Part shown: piece after piece, positions 56,403-64,000 of the stretch
How the letters are laid out: every line of letters starts with the position of its first letter
Position numbering within the stretch: position 1 is the stretch's first letter
From: Helichrysum umbraculigerum
Lineage: Eukaryota > Streptophyta > Magnoliopsida > Asterales > Asteraceae
Assembly: GCA_949592205.1 (NCBI GenBank)
Contig: CATIUR010000002.1
Coordinates: 6,362,501-6,426,500, forward strand
DNA length: 64,000 nucleotides
Direction: 5' to 3'
The notes under the pieces: generated by a model
Database searches by the model: none
Told to the model about the DNA's origin: nothing
The model's input: the letters and a program-made list of their open reading frames with translations, nothing else
Translations under genes and position numbers: made by a program

Positions 56403-56612
56403 TGGACTCGTATCGCTAAACCAAGCCCTAAGCCCCTAAGCATTTTACAAATAATGAAAACTCCTTAATCAACGACTTCAACCACAGGACCACACGCGTA
56501 TCTTTTCTCAATTCTTCTTCTCGATCGCTGCATATCACACCCACCCCTTTATTTGTTGAAAATAGAAAAAGAACGGCAAAATGTGAACATTTGAGACGTT
56601 TAAGCAACTTGT

Positions 56613-58400
56613 TTGTATACTACTACAACCTTGATAATTGAGTTTAAAGACATAAGAATGGATCGGGGAAAAGGATGGCAAAATGGAAGTTTCACGCAGC
56701 GTATCTCATCATATTATATCACGGAGTTCGCAGAAGACATCAGAGAAGAGGATATATGGAAATCATTGATAAAGAAAGGGAAGGTCGTGGACGTATATAT
56801 TGCAAAGAAACACAATAAAATAGGGAAGAGATTTGGGTTTGTTCGTTTCTTGGACATCCATAATACTGAATCATTCCTTAAATCAGTTCGACAAGCAGAA
56901 TTAAATGGTAAGAAGATTATCATAAGTGCAGCGAGGTTTGGAAGGAACGAAAAAGGAAATAATAGGAAATTCGTGAATCATGAAATGAATAGAGTAAAAA
57001 ACATGAATAAAGTGGGGGTCGAGGATATGGGGGGAAGATCATTCGCAGATGTGGTTTGTGGGAAGAATAAACCAGTGGTCATTAGATTAGAATCCTCCCC
57101 ACTGGTCAGGGAATGGGCTAAATGTAACCTTGTGGGAAGAGTGTCATCGTTTGAGAAGTTATGGAATATGGAGGAGTTGAAGAATGCTGATGGTTGCTCC
57201 GATATCAACTTTAGGTTTATCGGGGGTATGTATGTGCTCATGGAGATGGAATGTGAGACGGTGGCTAAAGATTTCTCAATGAACTCTCAAGAAATATGGA
57301 AAAATTGGTTTGTTGAGTTGGTGCCATGGAACAAGGACTTTGTTGTATCAAACAGATTAGCAGCTTTGAATATCCATGGCCTTCCACCGCTTGTGTGGAA
57401 CTCGGATGCATATGATGAAATTGCAAAATTGTTTGGGGAGGTTGTCAAATCAGAAGAATGCTCATGGGACAACCGGAACTGGGCATATGGAAAAGTTATA
57501 ATTCTCACTAATGAGGTTAACAAGATCGAAAAAAGCTTTACGGTGATCGTAGATGATAAAGAAGTTCAAGTCAATGTTTTCGAAGACAGGTTGGAATCAT
57601 GTAGGTTAATTCCCGGGATTGCACCTCGCTCTGCATCGTCATGTTATGATTCAGGGTCAGAATATGAAACGGAGATTCCAAGTGAGGAAGAGGATGATGA
57701 TCTTGAGTCCTTGCCGGAGGAACAAGGTGAGCACTTGCCGGAAAAAGATACTGTGGTTGAAGAAGATCAAAAGTCAGATACATCGCCGGAAAAGGAAGCC
57801 GAGGAGTCGGGGGACATTCCAAAAATTGGGAACATGGGTAATTCTCAAGGTTGCATGGGGAACTATCATGTAGATAATAATGACAATGGGTCTCGAGGTT
57901 GCATGGGGAATTGCCATGTAGACAACAATGGCAGTGGCATCGTAGGAAGGATGGAAGATGTTGGGCTATTGAATGATAATGGGCCTTGTATTGAAAGTAT
58001 TGGGGGTAACGTTATTGGGTTGGTGAATGAAGAGCAAAATGGGCCAACTAATGTGCAAAATAAAGACAACGATGATGATGAATCAGGGGCCCAGTCAGAC
58101 TCCAATAATAGGGCAAACAGGATGGGAAAAAAAAAAAAGAAAAGGAATCAAAAGAGGCGTGTTTTTGATTTAAATAAAATTGCAGGATCGCATTTTTTTC
58201 ATTTAGCTTCCAACTCGATGGCTTCTGGATCAACTAAACAGTCCTCTTACAGTGGTGGGAATCAATCTTTATCTGATATGATAGTGGAAGTCCAGGAAAC
58301 AATTGAAGTTGGTAATTTGGTTGGGTTTGAAATGGATGGAAAAGAAGAAGAGGTCAGGAGAGTAATTAAAGAAAATGGTGCTGGGGTTGGTTTCAAATGA
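56613..58400 (+). CDS. LINE ORF1 protein with RRM domain
   Basis: Binds LINE RNA to form the particle used in retrotransposition. The frame has 595 codons from 56613; I prefer the in-frame ATG at 56658 (MDRGKGWQNGSFTQR), 15 codons later. An RRM-like domain follows: ITEFAEDIREEDIWKSLIKK, VDVYIAKKHNKIGKRFGFVR. Then a region with WKNWFVELVPWNKDF and LAALNIHGLPPLVWN, which resembles the DUF4283-like part of plant LINE ORF1 proteins. The last third is acidic and low in complexity (EEDDDLESLPEEQGEH) with two similar asparagine-rich units (GNSQGCMGNYHVDNN, GSRGCMGNCHVDNN). A basic KKKKKRNQKRR patch lies near residue 513. The stop overlaps the ORF2 start (ATGA, 58397-58400), suggesting stop-restart translation. 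Confidence 0.85.
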   Translation: MYTTTTLIIEFKDIRMDRGKGWQNGSFTQRISSYYITEFAEDIREEDIWKSLIKKGKVVDVYIAKKHNKIGKRFGFVRFLDIHNTESFLKSVRQAELNGKKIIISAARFGRNEKGNNRKFVNHEMNRVKNMNKVGVEDMGGRSFADVVCGKNKPVVIRLESSPLVREWAKCNLVGRVSSFEKLWNMEELKNADGCSDINFRFIGGMYVLMEMECETVAKDFSMNSQEIWKNWFVELVPWNKDFVVSNRLAALNIHGLPPLVWNSDAYDEIAKLFGEVVKSEECSWDNRNWAYGKVIILTNEVNKIEKSFTVIVDDKEVQVNVFEDRLESCRLIPGIAPRSASSCYDSGSEYETEIPSEEEDDDLESLPEEQGEHLPEKDTVVEEDQKSDTSPEKEAEESGDIPKIGNMGNSQGCMGNYHVDNNDNGSRGCMGNCHVDNNGSGIVGRMEDVGLLNDNGPCIESIGGNVIGLVNEEQNGPTNVQNKDNDDDESGAQSDSNNRANRMGKKKKKRNQKRRVFDLNKIAGSHFFHLASNSMASGSTKQSSYSGGNQSLSDMIVEVQETIEVGNLVGFEMDGKEEEVRRVIKENGAGVGFK

Positions 58401-61400
58401 AGATAATCTCCATTAATGCAAACGGGATTGCTTCTATTGAGAAGCAGGAGTGGTTAAGGGGTTTAAGAAAAGCAAATAAAATTGAGGTGTTTGGAATTCA
58501 GGAGTCAAAAGCGGATTCACTGGATATGTGGCAAATCAGAATGATATGGGGAGGTAATAATGTGGATTTTGTACAAGTAGAAGTTACAGGGGCGTCGGGT
58601 GGATTAATTACGTTATGGGATCCATCTGTCTTCAGAAATGAAGAATGCATAAGTAAAAAAGGTATGTTGTCAATTAGGGGAACATGTCTATCTAACGGGG
58701 TCAAATGTGGGTTTATCAATATTTATGCACCACAGGAATTAACGAAAAAGAAAGTGTTGTGGAATGATATTTCTATGGTATTAGATCATAGAAGGGATGT
58801 TAATTGGATTATTTTTGGGGATTTTAACGAGGTAAGAAAATTGGAAGAAAGGAAAGGTACGAGATTTTCATTCAACGGGGCAAAAGTTTTTAACGAATTT
58901 ATTCATGCATCAGGGCTTAGCGAAATAAAAAGTGGTGGGCGTAAATTTTCAAGATATAGTAAGAATGGGGAGAAGCTTAGCTTGATTGATAGGTTCTTTG
59001 TTAACGATAAAGCTAGAGATATGTGGCTTAATCCTAATGTTACAATATTGCCGAGAGGAAAGTCGGATCATTGTCCGCTATTTTTCAATACGGAAAATAG
59101 AGATTTTGGCCCTACTTATTTCAAGCTGTACAATTCGTGGCTGGAACATAAGTCATTCCAGGTTCTGGTAAAAAATGCTTGGTTAAATTGCAACGTCAAC
59201 CGTGCTAACTCACCTATCCGTGCATTCATCTCCAAGTTAAAAGAAGTGAAAAAAGTATCTAAAGAATGGATTGTCAAGCAAAAGAGGGAGGAGTGTGGTG
59301 AAAAGGATAAACTTAATCAGCTAGCTATTGATTTGGATCTTAAGGCGGAATCCACGGGCCTTAATGAATCAGAAAAGAAGTTACGGATTGAGATAGATCT
59401 TAAAAGATGGGAAGTGGAAAGGAAAGAAGCCGTGTCACTGAGGCAAAAAGCGAAGCAAAAATGGGCCATTGAAGGAGACGAAAATACCAAGTTTTTCCAT
59501 GGAATTATAAAGAATAATGAGAAAAGCAATTACATACATGGTATCTCACAGAATGGAAATTGGATTGTGGAGCCAAATGAGATAAAAAAGGGCGCATACG
59601 AATTCTTTGCAAAGAAATTTGAAAAAGGTGAGACTAACAGGCCTAAATTCAAGTGTGACTCTTTTAAAAGACTGTCGGACGTGAAACGAATGGAGTTGGA
59701 AAGTGCTATAACTGAGGTTGAAATTAAGAAGGCAATTTGGAGTTGTGGAGACGATAAATCACCGGGGCCTGATGGTATATCTATGCGTTTTTATAAAACC
59801 TTTTGGAATGAGATAAAAGGTGATCTCATGAAAGCAGTAAAATACTTTGAAGTGCATGGGAAACTTGACAAAGGGTGCAATGCCTCGTTTCTTACATTGA
59901 TACCTAAAGTGGGTAATCCATTATCCTTCGTTGAATTTCGGCCTATAAACTTGATCGGTTCGTTTTACAAAGTTATTACCAAGATCCTGGCAGAAAGATT
60001 CAAAGGTGTAATATCGGAGTTGATTGGGCGGGAACAAACAGGGTTTATTAAAGGACGAAGCATTTTGGAGGGACCTCTGATCATAAGTGAGTTGATATCA
60101 TGGGTTAAAAAAAGGAAGACAAAAGTGTTTGTTCTAAAGATCGACTTTGACAAAGCATTTGATTCGATATCTTGGGAATTTCTTGAAGAAATAATGGAGC
60201 TAATGGGGTTTGGAATTAAGTGGCGTGGATGGATCCATGAATGTTTAGACTCCTCGTCCATGTCGGTTCTCATAAATGGATCACCAACTTCGGAATTTTT
60301 GCCTAAACGTGGAGTGCGACAAGGGGATCCAATGGCTCCATTTTTGTTTTTAATTGCCGCAGAAGGAGTAAACCAGATGATGCATAGAGCACGTCAACTT
60401 GGAGTGTTTCATGGAATTAAAGTAGCAAGCGATGGACCTGAAATTACTCATCTACAATACGCAGACGACACGATCTTTGTGGGGGAGTGGTCGAGGAGGA
60501 ACATACTAAATCTGTGCAGATTACTGAGGTGCCTCCATCTCTCATCAGGTATGAAAATTAACCATCTTAAAAGCAATATTTATGGCTTCGGGGTGGACGA
60601 AAATGAATTGTCCATAATAGCCAATGGGATTAACTGTGGGATAGGGACACTGCCTTTCAAATATCTTGGGTTCCCTATCGGTGAGTCGATGAATAAATGT
60701 GAATCATGGGACCCTATAATTCAACGTTTTCACAAAAAACTTTCTAATTGGAAAGCCGAATGCTTGTCGATTGGTGGAAGGTTCCAATTATGTAGAAGTG
60801 TTTTAGGAAGTTTGGGTGTTTACTGCTTGTCACTTTTCAAAGCTCCTTCTAAGGTGTTAAACATTTTAGAAGGAATAAGATCGAGGTTTTTCTGGGGAGG
60901 TAACGATGGTAAAAGAAAAATAAGCTGGATTGGTTGGAACAAAACGCTGGCTGATCAAAGAGATGGGGGTTTGGGGATAGGTAGTTTGAAGGCACAAAAC
61001 ATTGCACTACTATACAAATGGTGGTGGCGCATGTTGATTGAAGAAAATAGTTTATGGAGAGAAGTGATAGTAGCTATCCATGGAGTAAATGGCGGAATTG
61101 GTGAAACAAATTCAAAAGGGAAGTGTGCTGGACTGTGGAGAAACATTCTAAAAGTGGGAGTGGATTTGGGTAAGCTCAATTTGGGCTTCTCAAGTATGTT
61201 GCATCAGGAGTCAAATATGGTTAGTAATGGAGATAATGCAAGATGGAAATGGAAGTGGAATTATACACAGGATGGAAAATTCTCTGTAGCATCATTAAGA
61301 TATGTGTTTGATGACTTATATCTACCAAAGATAAACGGCATTACGTTCAAATGGGTGAAGATCATGCCAAGAAAGATCAACGTGCATGCATGGAGGGTTT

Positions 61401-61834
61401 CACATAGGAGGTTGGCCACGAGGAGCAATTTGGAGAAAAGAGGAATTTCAATGATAAATGAATTGTGCCCACTGTGTAATGATACAAAGGAAGATGAAGA
61501 ACATATTTTCATAGGGTGTAAGTTTGCCAAAGATTTAATGAGTTTTATCGGAAAGTGGTGGAATGTAAGTACAAGTGGAGTGTCAAGTATAGGAACCTTA
61601 TTACAGTGGGCGACATTGAATGAATTTAAAGGTAAAAAGGAGATGTCTTTTTTGGGTGTGATATATACATATTTATGGCTATTATGGAAATTCAGAAACG
61701 AAGTAGTGTTTAGAGATAAAAAGATTAAAGACTTCGAGCAACTATCGATGCAATTGATGGGAAAGTCATTTTTTTGGATTAAAAATCGAAGCAAGGAGTG
61801 TTTGCAATGGGCAGAGTGGTGTGGTAATCCTTAA
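58397..61834 (+). CDS. LINE ORF2: endonuclease, reverse transcriptase, zinc-binding tail
   Basis: Nicks target DNA and copies the element's RNA into it. The 1145-codon frame is uninterrupted. Visible parts: apurinic-type endonuclease at the N-terminus (KIISINANGIAS, FGIQESKA, INIYAPQE, WIIFGDFNEVR, and the RGKSDHCPL end motif); linker; reverse transcriptase with RPINLIGSFYKVITKILAER, GFIKGRSILEGPLI, VLKIDFDKAFDSISWEF, GVRQGDPMAPFLFLIAAEG and the catalytic LQYADDTIFV; then FKYLGFPIG and the zf-RVT domain (LCPLCNDTKEDEEHIFIGC). No RNase H domain follows, as in many plant L1 elements. Start chosen because ATG overlaps the ORF1 stop and leads straight into the endonuclease. Confidence 0.93.
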   Translation: MKIISINANGIASIEKQEWLRGLRKANKIEVFGIQESKADSLDMWQIRMIWGGNNVDFVQVEVTGASGGLITLWDPSVFRNEECISKKGMLSIRGTCLSNGVKCGFINIYAPQELTKKKVLWNDISMVLDHRRDVNWIIFGDFNEVRKLEERKGTRFSFNGAKVFNEFIHASGLSEIKSGGRKFSRYSKNGEKLSLIDRFFVNDKARDMWLNPNVTILPRGKSDHCPLFFNTENRDFGPTYFKLYNSWLEHKSFQVLVKNAWLNCNVNRANSPIRAFISKLKEVKKVSKEWIVKQKREECGEKDKLNQLAIDLDLKAESTGLNESEKKLRIEIDLKRWEVERKEAVSLRQKAKQKWAIEGDENTKFFHGIIKNNEKSNYIHGISQNGNWIVEPNEIKKGAYEFFAKKFEKGETNRPKFKCDSFKRLSDVKRMELESAITEVEIKKAIWSCGDDKSPGPDGISMRFYKTFWNEIKGDLMKAVKYFEVHGKLDKGCNASFLTLIPKVGNPLSFVEFRPINLIGSFYKVITKILAERFKGVISELIGREQTGFIKGRSILEGPLIISELISWVKKRKTKVFVLKIDFDKAFDSISWEFLEEIMELMGFGIKWRGWIHECLDSSSMSVLINGSPTSEFLPKRGVRQGDPMAPFLFLIAAEGVNQMMHRARQLGVFHGIKVASDGPEITHLQYADDTIFVGEWSRRNILNLCRLLRCLHLSSGMKINHLKSNIYGFGVDENELSIIANGINCGIGTLPFKYLGFPIGESMNKCESWDPIIQRFHKKLSNWKAECLSIGGRFQLCRSVLGSLGVYCLSLFKAPSKVLNILEGIRSRFFWGGNDGKRKISWIGWNKTLADQRDGGLGIGSLKAQNIALLYKWWWRMLIEENSLWREVIVAIHGVNGGIGETNSKGKCAGLWRNILKVGVDLGKLNLGFSSMLHQESNMVSNGDNARWKWKWNYTQDGKFSVASLRYVFDDLYLPKINGITFKWVKIMPRKINVHAWRVSHRRLATRSNLEKRGISMINELCPLCNDTKEDEEHIFIGCKFAKDLMSFIGKWWNVSTSGVSSIGTLLQWATLNEFKGKKEMSFLGVIYTYLWLLWKFRNEVVFRDKKIKDFEQLSMQLMGKSFFWIKNRSKECLQWAEWCGNP

Positions 61835-62109
61835 TCAATAATTGTAACTTAAAAGGGGTGTTTTAGTGGTGTAATCAATAGGTTCTTGTATTTACATTTG
61901 CTGACTTGTAATCTTTCAAGCACCTTGCTAGCTCATTTTAATATATTTGGGGTTCGGGTTTAGGGTGATGGCGGTGCCGAAGCTCTTTTCCCGTTCCCTT
62001 TTCTCTTGCTGTTCAAAAAAAAAAAAGAAAAAGAACAAGGATAATCTACCAATCTAGATCTAGATCTAGCATCAATCGAAATCGAGAGAGTGACGAATGA
62101 AAATAATTA

Positions 62110-62376
62110 ATGGATAGAATAACGGGCAGGCAGGCGTTGACATTTATTGTTGTGCACATAGCTATTGTGCTAATCTTCGTAATGGGATTCGTAACGTTTT
62201 ACGTTGCCAGTTTCACAATTTTGTTTGTCCGATCGATGGCCGACAGTTTTGTTGCTCATGCACTTGACGCGGGTTATTCTCAAGAGGTGGCTAATGCTGG
62301 TTCCTTTATCATTCGAAACCCTTACGCACCACTCTTGCTCCTTGCCCGTTACTGGTGTTGCGGAACTTTATACTAG
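62110..62376 (+). CDS. Small membrane protein of unknown function, 88 codons
   Basis: I do not recognise this protein. The ATG opens MDRITGRQALTFIVVHIAIV, and a hydrophobic stretch at about residues 10-38 (IVVHIAIVLIFVMGFVTFYV) predicts a membrane segment. A second weaker one lies near the C-terminus (APLLLLARYWCCG). The middle (DSFVAHALDAGYSQEVANAG) is mixed and could be soluble. Codon use looks more gene-like and less AT-rich than the surroundings. An upstream leader with GATCTAGATCTAGATCTAG repeats lies between the LINE poly-A and the ATG, so the LINE inserted close to its 5' end. It may be a genuine small gene or a fragment. Confidence 0.4.
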   Translation: MDRITGRQALTFIVVHIAIVLIFVMGFVTFYVASFTILFVRSMADSFVAHALDAGYSQEVANAGSFIIRNPYAPLLLLARYWCCGTLY

Positions 62377-62476
62377 CTAGCTAGGTACTTTCGTTTTTAA
62401 TTCAGTGATTAATAATAATTATAATTTTAATAATAACTAGATACAAAACCCGCGACAACGCGGGCGATTCTAAATT

Positions 62477-62479
<3 letters not shown>

Positions 62480-62568
<89 letters not shown>
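62480..62568. repeat. (TA)n(TG)n compound microsatellite
   Basis: A TA run of about 67 bp passes into GT units. It is preceded by AAAACCCGCGACAACGCGGGCG (62435-62466), a small hairpin of a kind common beside plant repeats. Confidence 0.95.
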
Positions 62569-62662
62569 ATTATTTTTTCTATTTTTTTGTTTTAGAAATG
62601 CACTTTTTGAAATAACTCGACTCCTCTTAAATAATATTTCCAAACACTTTTGCGTTTCTATT

Positions 62663-64000
62663 TGTAACATCCTCGTTTTGGGTCTAGTTGAAATTGTAAT
62701 TTCTTTATTTATTGAATTATTTAATTATGTTTTAAATAATTAATATCTTGTGATAATTGAAAATAATAGGTCAAACAGTTATATGACTTTTTGTGACTAG
62801 TAAATTATTAACTGTTTTAAATTTATTTAGTTGACGGTAAAATAAAATTGTATTTCCCCGCAAATGGTTTTTAAGTTCCAGACAATAATAAGTACGGGGA
62901 ATGAAATTTGACTAGTTATAATGGATTTATATGGATGGGTCGGTTTTTAATTCCCTCCATACATACATACATACGTACGTATTCATACACACACACTTTT
63001 CATCCTAAATCTAAAATCAAGAAGAAATCATCAAATTGGAGCTTCTAAATTCGGATTCAAGCTTCTAGTGTGAAGATTATCATCTTCTAATCCTTCATCT
63101 CATCATGTAAGTCTCAAATCTTTGAGTTATAAACCCTAGAAATTGGGGGTTTGATGTTCTTGAGTAAAAATCCGAATTTAGGGTTTGATTATGTGATATT
63201 TATGTTAATTAAGCTTCAATAACATGTAATAATCATTCTAGCATCATCATAATCATGTTATATGTGTTAATTTCATGTTTGATATAATCCTAGAAATTGG
63301 GGTTTTGGGTATTTGTTTAATTGGTAGGATTAATCTTGAAATAAACATTGTAGTCATGTTAGAAGGGTTAGTTAGTGCTTAATTTGTGATTATAACCTAA
63401 GCCCTAACTTGGAAATTAAGAATTTGATTAAGTGTTCATAATGTGTTCTTGGAGAAAAATGGATGATTGTGATGAACTTGATATTAGTAGTGGTTAGGAA
63501 TGCTTAATTATTAATCAAAGAATAAAGTTGGCATCCATGGGAATAAGAATTCATAAAACCTAGCCTTGAGGTTTTGATGAATTTGTGATAATTTAGGTTA
63601 ATGACCTTGTAATGATTTAATCATGCTACTTAGTGATAAGTAAATGGATTAAAGAAATGTTGTGATCATAATGATCATGAATTGAGAAGTGACTGTGAAT
63701 TTATAAGGATAATGCGATTATTCGTAAGCTTGAAATGATTAATAAAAGGTTGATGATCATAAGTAATTAACTATGAAGTTGTACTACTTTAACATCAGTT
63801 GATTGTTATGGACGAGTTACTAACTTGTTATTTAATTGAATTCTCAGATATGGAGAAGACTCAGTGACATTAGACTACTGAGTGGACGACTATGATTGTC
63901 GGTGAGTGGATCTTGGACTTTCTGTCTAAGTTAGTTGTAACAACATGGTTACAACGGGTAAACTTGGTTTATTGCATTGATTGCATTAATATAATATTGG
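62663..64000 (+). repeat. LTR of a second Ty3/gypsy element, partial (runs off the window)
   Basis: It begins TGTAACATCCTCGTTTTGGG, the same terminus as the LTR at 24139-26093 read on its sense strand. It shares diverged blocks such as TTGACGGTAAAATAAAA and AAGTTCCAGACAATA in the same order. The copy is in the plus orientation. No gag-pol sequence is reached before the window ends, so whether it is a solo LTR or part of a full element cannot be told. Confidence 0.7.

Larger units (their letters stand above)
56575..62025 (+). mobile_element. Full-length LINE (L1-type) retrotransposon, 5.45 kb, both ORFs open
   Basis: An 11-bp direct repeat, AGAAAAAGAAC, flanks it (56564-56574 and 62026-62036), and it ends in an A run after TTGCTGTTC. 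ORF1 and ORF2 are both uninterrupted and overlap as ATGA. The leader before ORF1 is only about 83 bp, so either the true 5' end is here or a few bases are missing. The 3' UTR, about 190 bp, includes CACCTTGCTAGCTCATTTTA, similar to the tail of the LINE derivative at 7769. It has all parts needed for movement, so it may be active or recently active. Confidence 0.92.

Noticed and set aside
57571..58233. Minus-strand frames across LINE ORF1 and ORF2
   Set aside because: Antisense shadows of long ORFs with clear domains on the plus strand.

Overview
The window looks like nuclear DNA of a dicot plant, probably an asterid; I did not establish family or species. The signs are AT-rich sequence, many short introns with GT-AG (and two GC-AG) borders, tRNA-derived SINEs resembling the Au family, and nested plant transposons. 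I see one intact conventional host gene. Nearly everything else is transposable element, captured gene fragment or low-complexity DNA.

Layout. 1-5097: the 3' end of a Ty3/gypsy chromovirus (integrase tail plus 3' LTR), split by a 4.35-kb Mutator-like element (MULE, 496-4849) with 161-bp terminal inverted repeats (TIRs), a 9-bp target duplication and a six-exon transposase gene broken by a 1-nt deletion. 5226-11851: ALDH6B2, methylmalonate-semialdehyde dehydrogenase, 19 exons and 536 codons, open throughout. Its introns hold a SINE, several microsatellites, a 125-bp tandem duplication and an antisense LINE derivative. The gypsy 3' LTR ends only 128 bp before its start codon.

11852-15470: 3' UTR, a dispersed repeat interrupted by a second SINE, and two unassigned exon-like segments. 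About 15476-29400: a degenerate candidate MULE carrying a FAR1-type zinc-knuckle remnant and a dense array of CACATGTG palindromes, split by a young 8.78-kb Ty3/gypsy element (17316-26093, TACTA target duplication). 29400-34800: intergenic DNA, a Stowaway MITE, and fragments of a DUF6817-like gene and a bHLH gene. 34803-42079: a CACTA element (ATG target duplication) with a Ptta-type gene and only the tail of its main transposase. 42100-45600: TGCATTTTA repeat arrays around a chimeric FAR1/LINE remnant. 46852-47372: a broken first exon of CHLM, a chlorophyll-pathway methyltransferase.

47750-56400: MITEs (MULE, hAT, microsatellite-flanked foldback) in AT-rich DNA. 56575-62025: a full-length LINE with both ORFs open and an 11-bp target duplication, the element most likely to be recently active together with the young gypsy copy. 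62110-62376: an 88-codon membrane-protein ORF. 62663-64000: start of another gypsy LTR related to the one at 17316.

The genes do not form a pathway together. ALDH6B2 acts in valine and pyrimidine catabolism in mitochondria; the other coding regions serve transposition or are debris. All boundaries, splice sites and target duplications were read by eye; family names rest on recognised motifs, not on searches.
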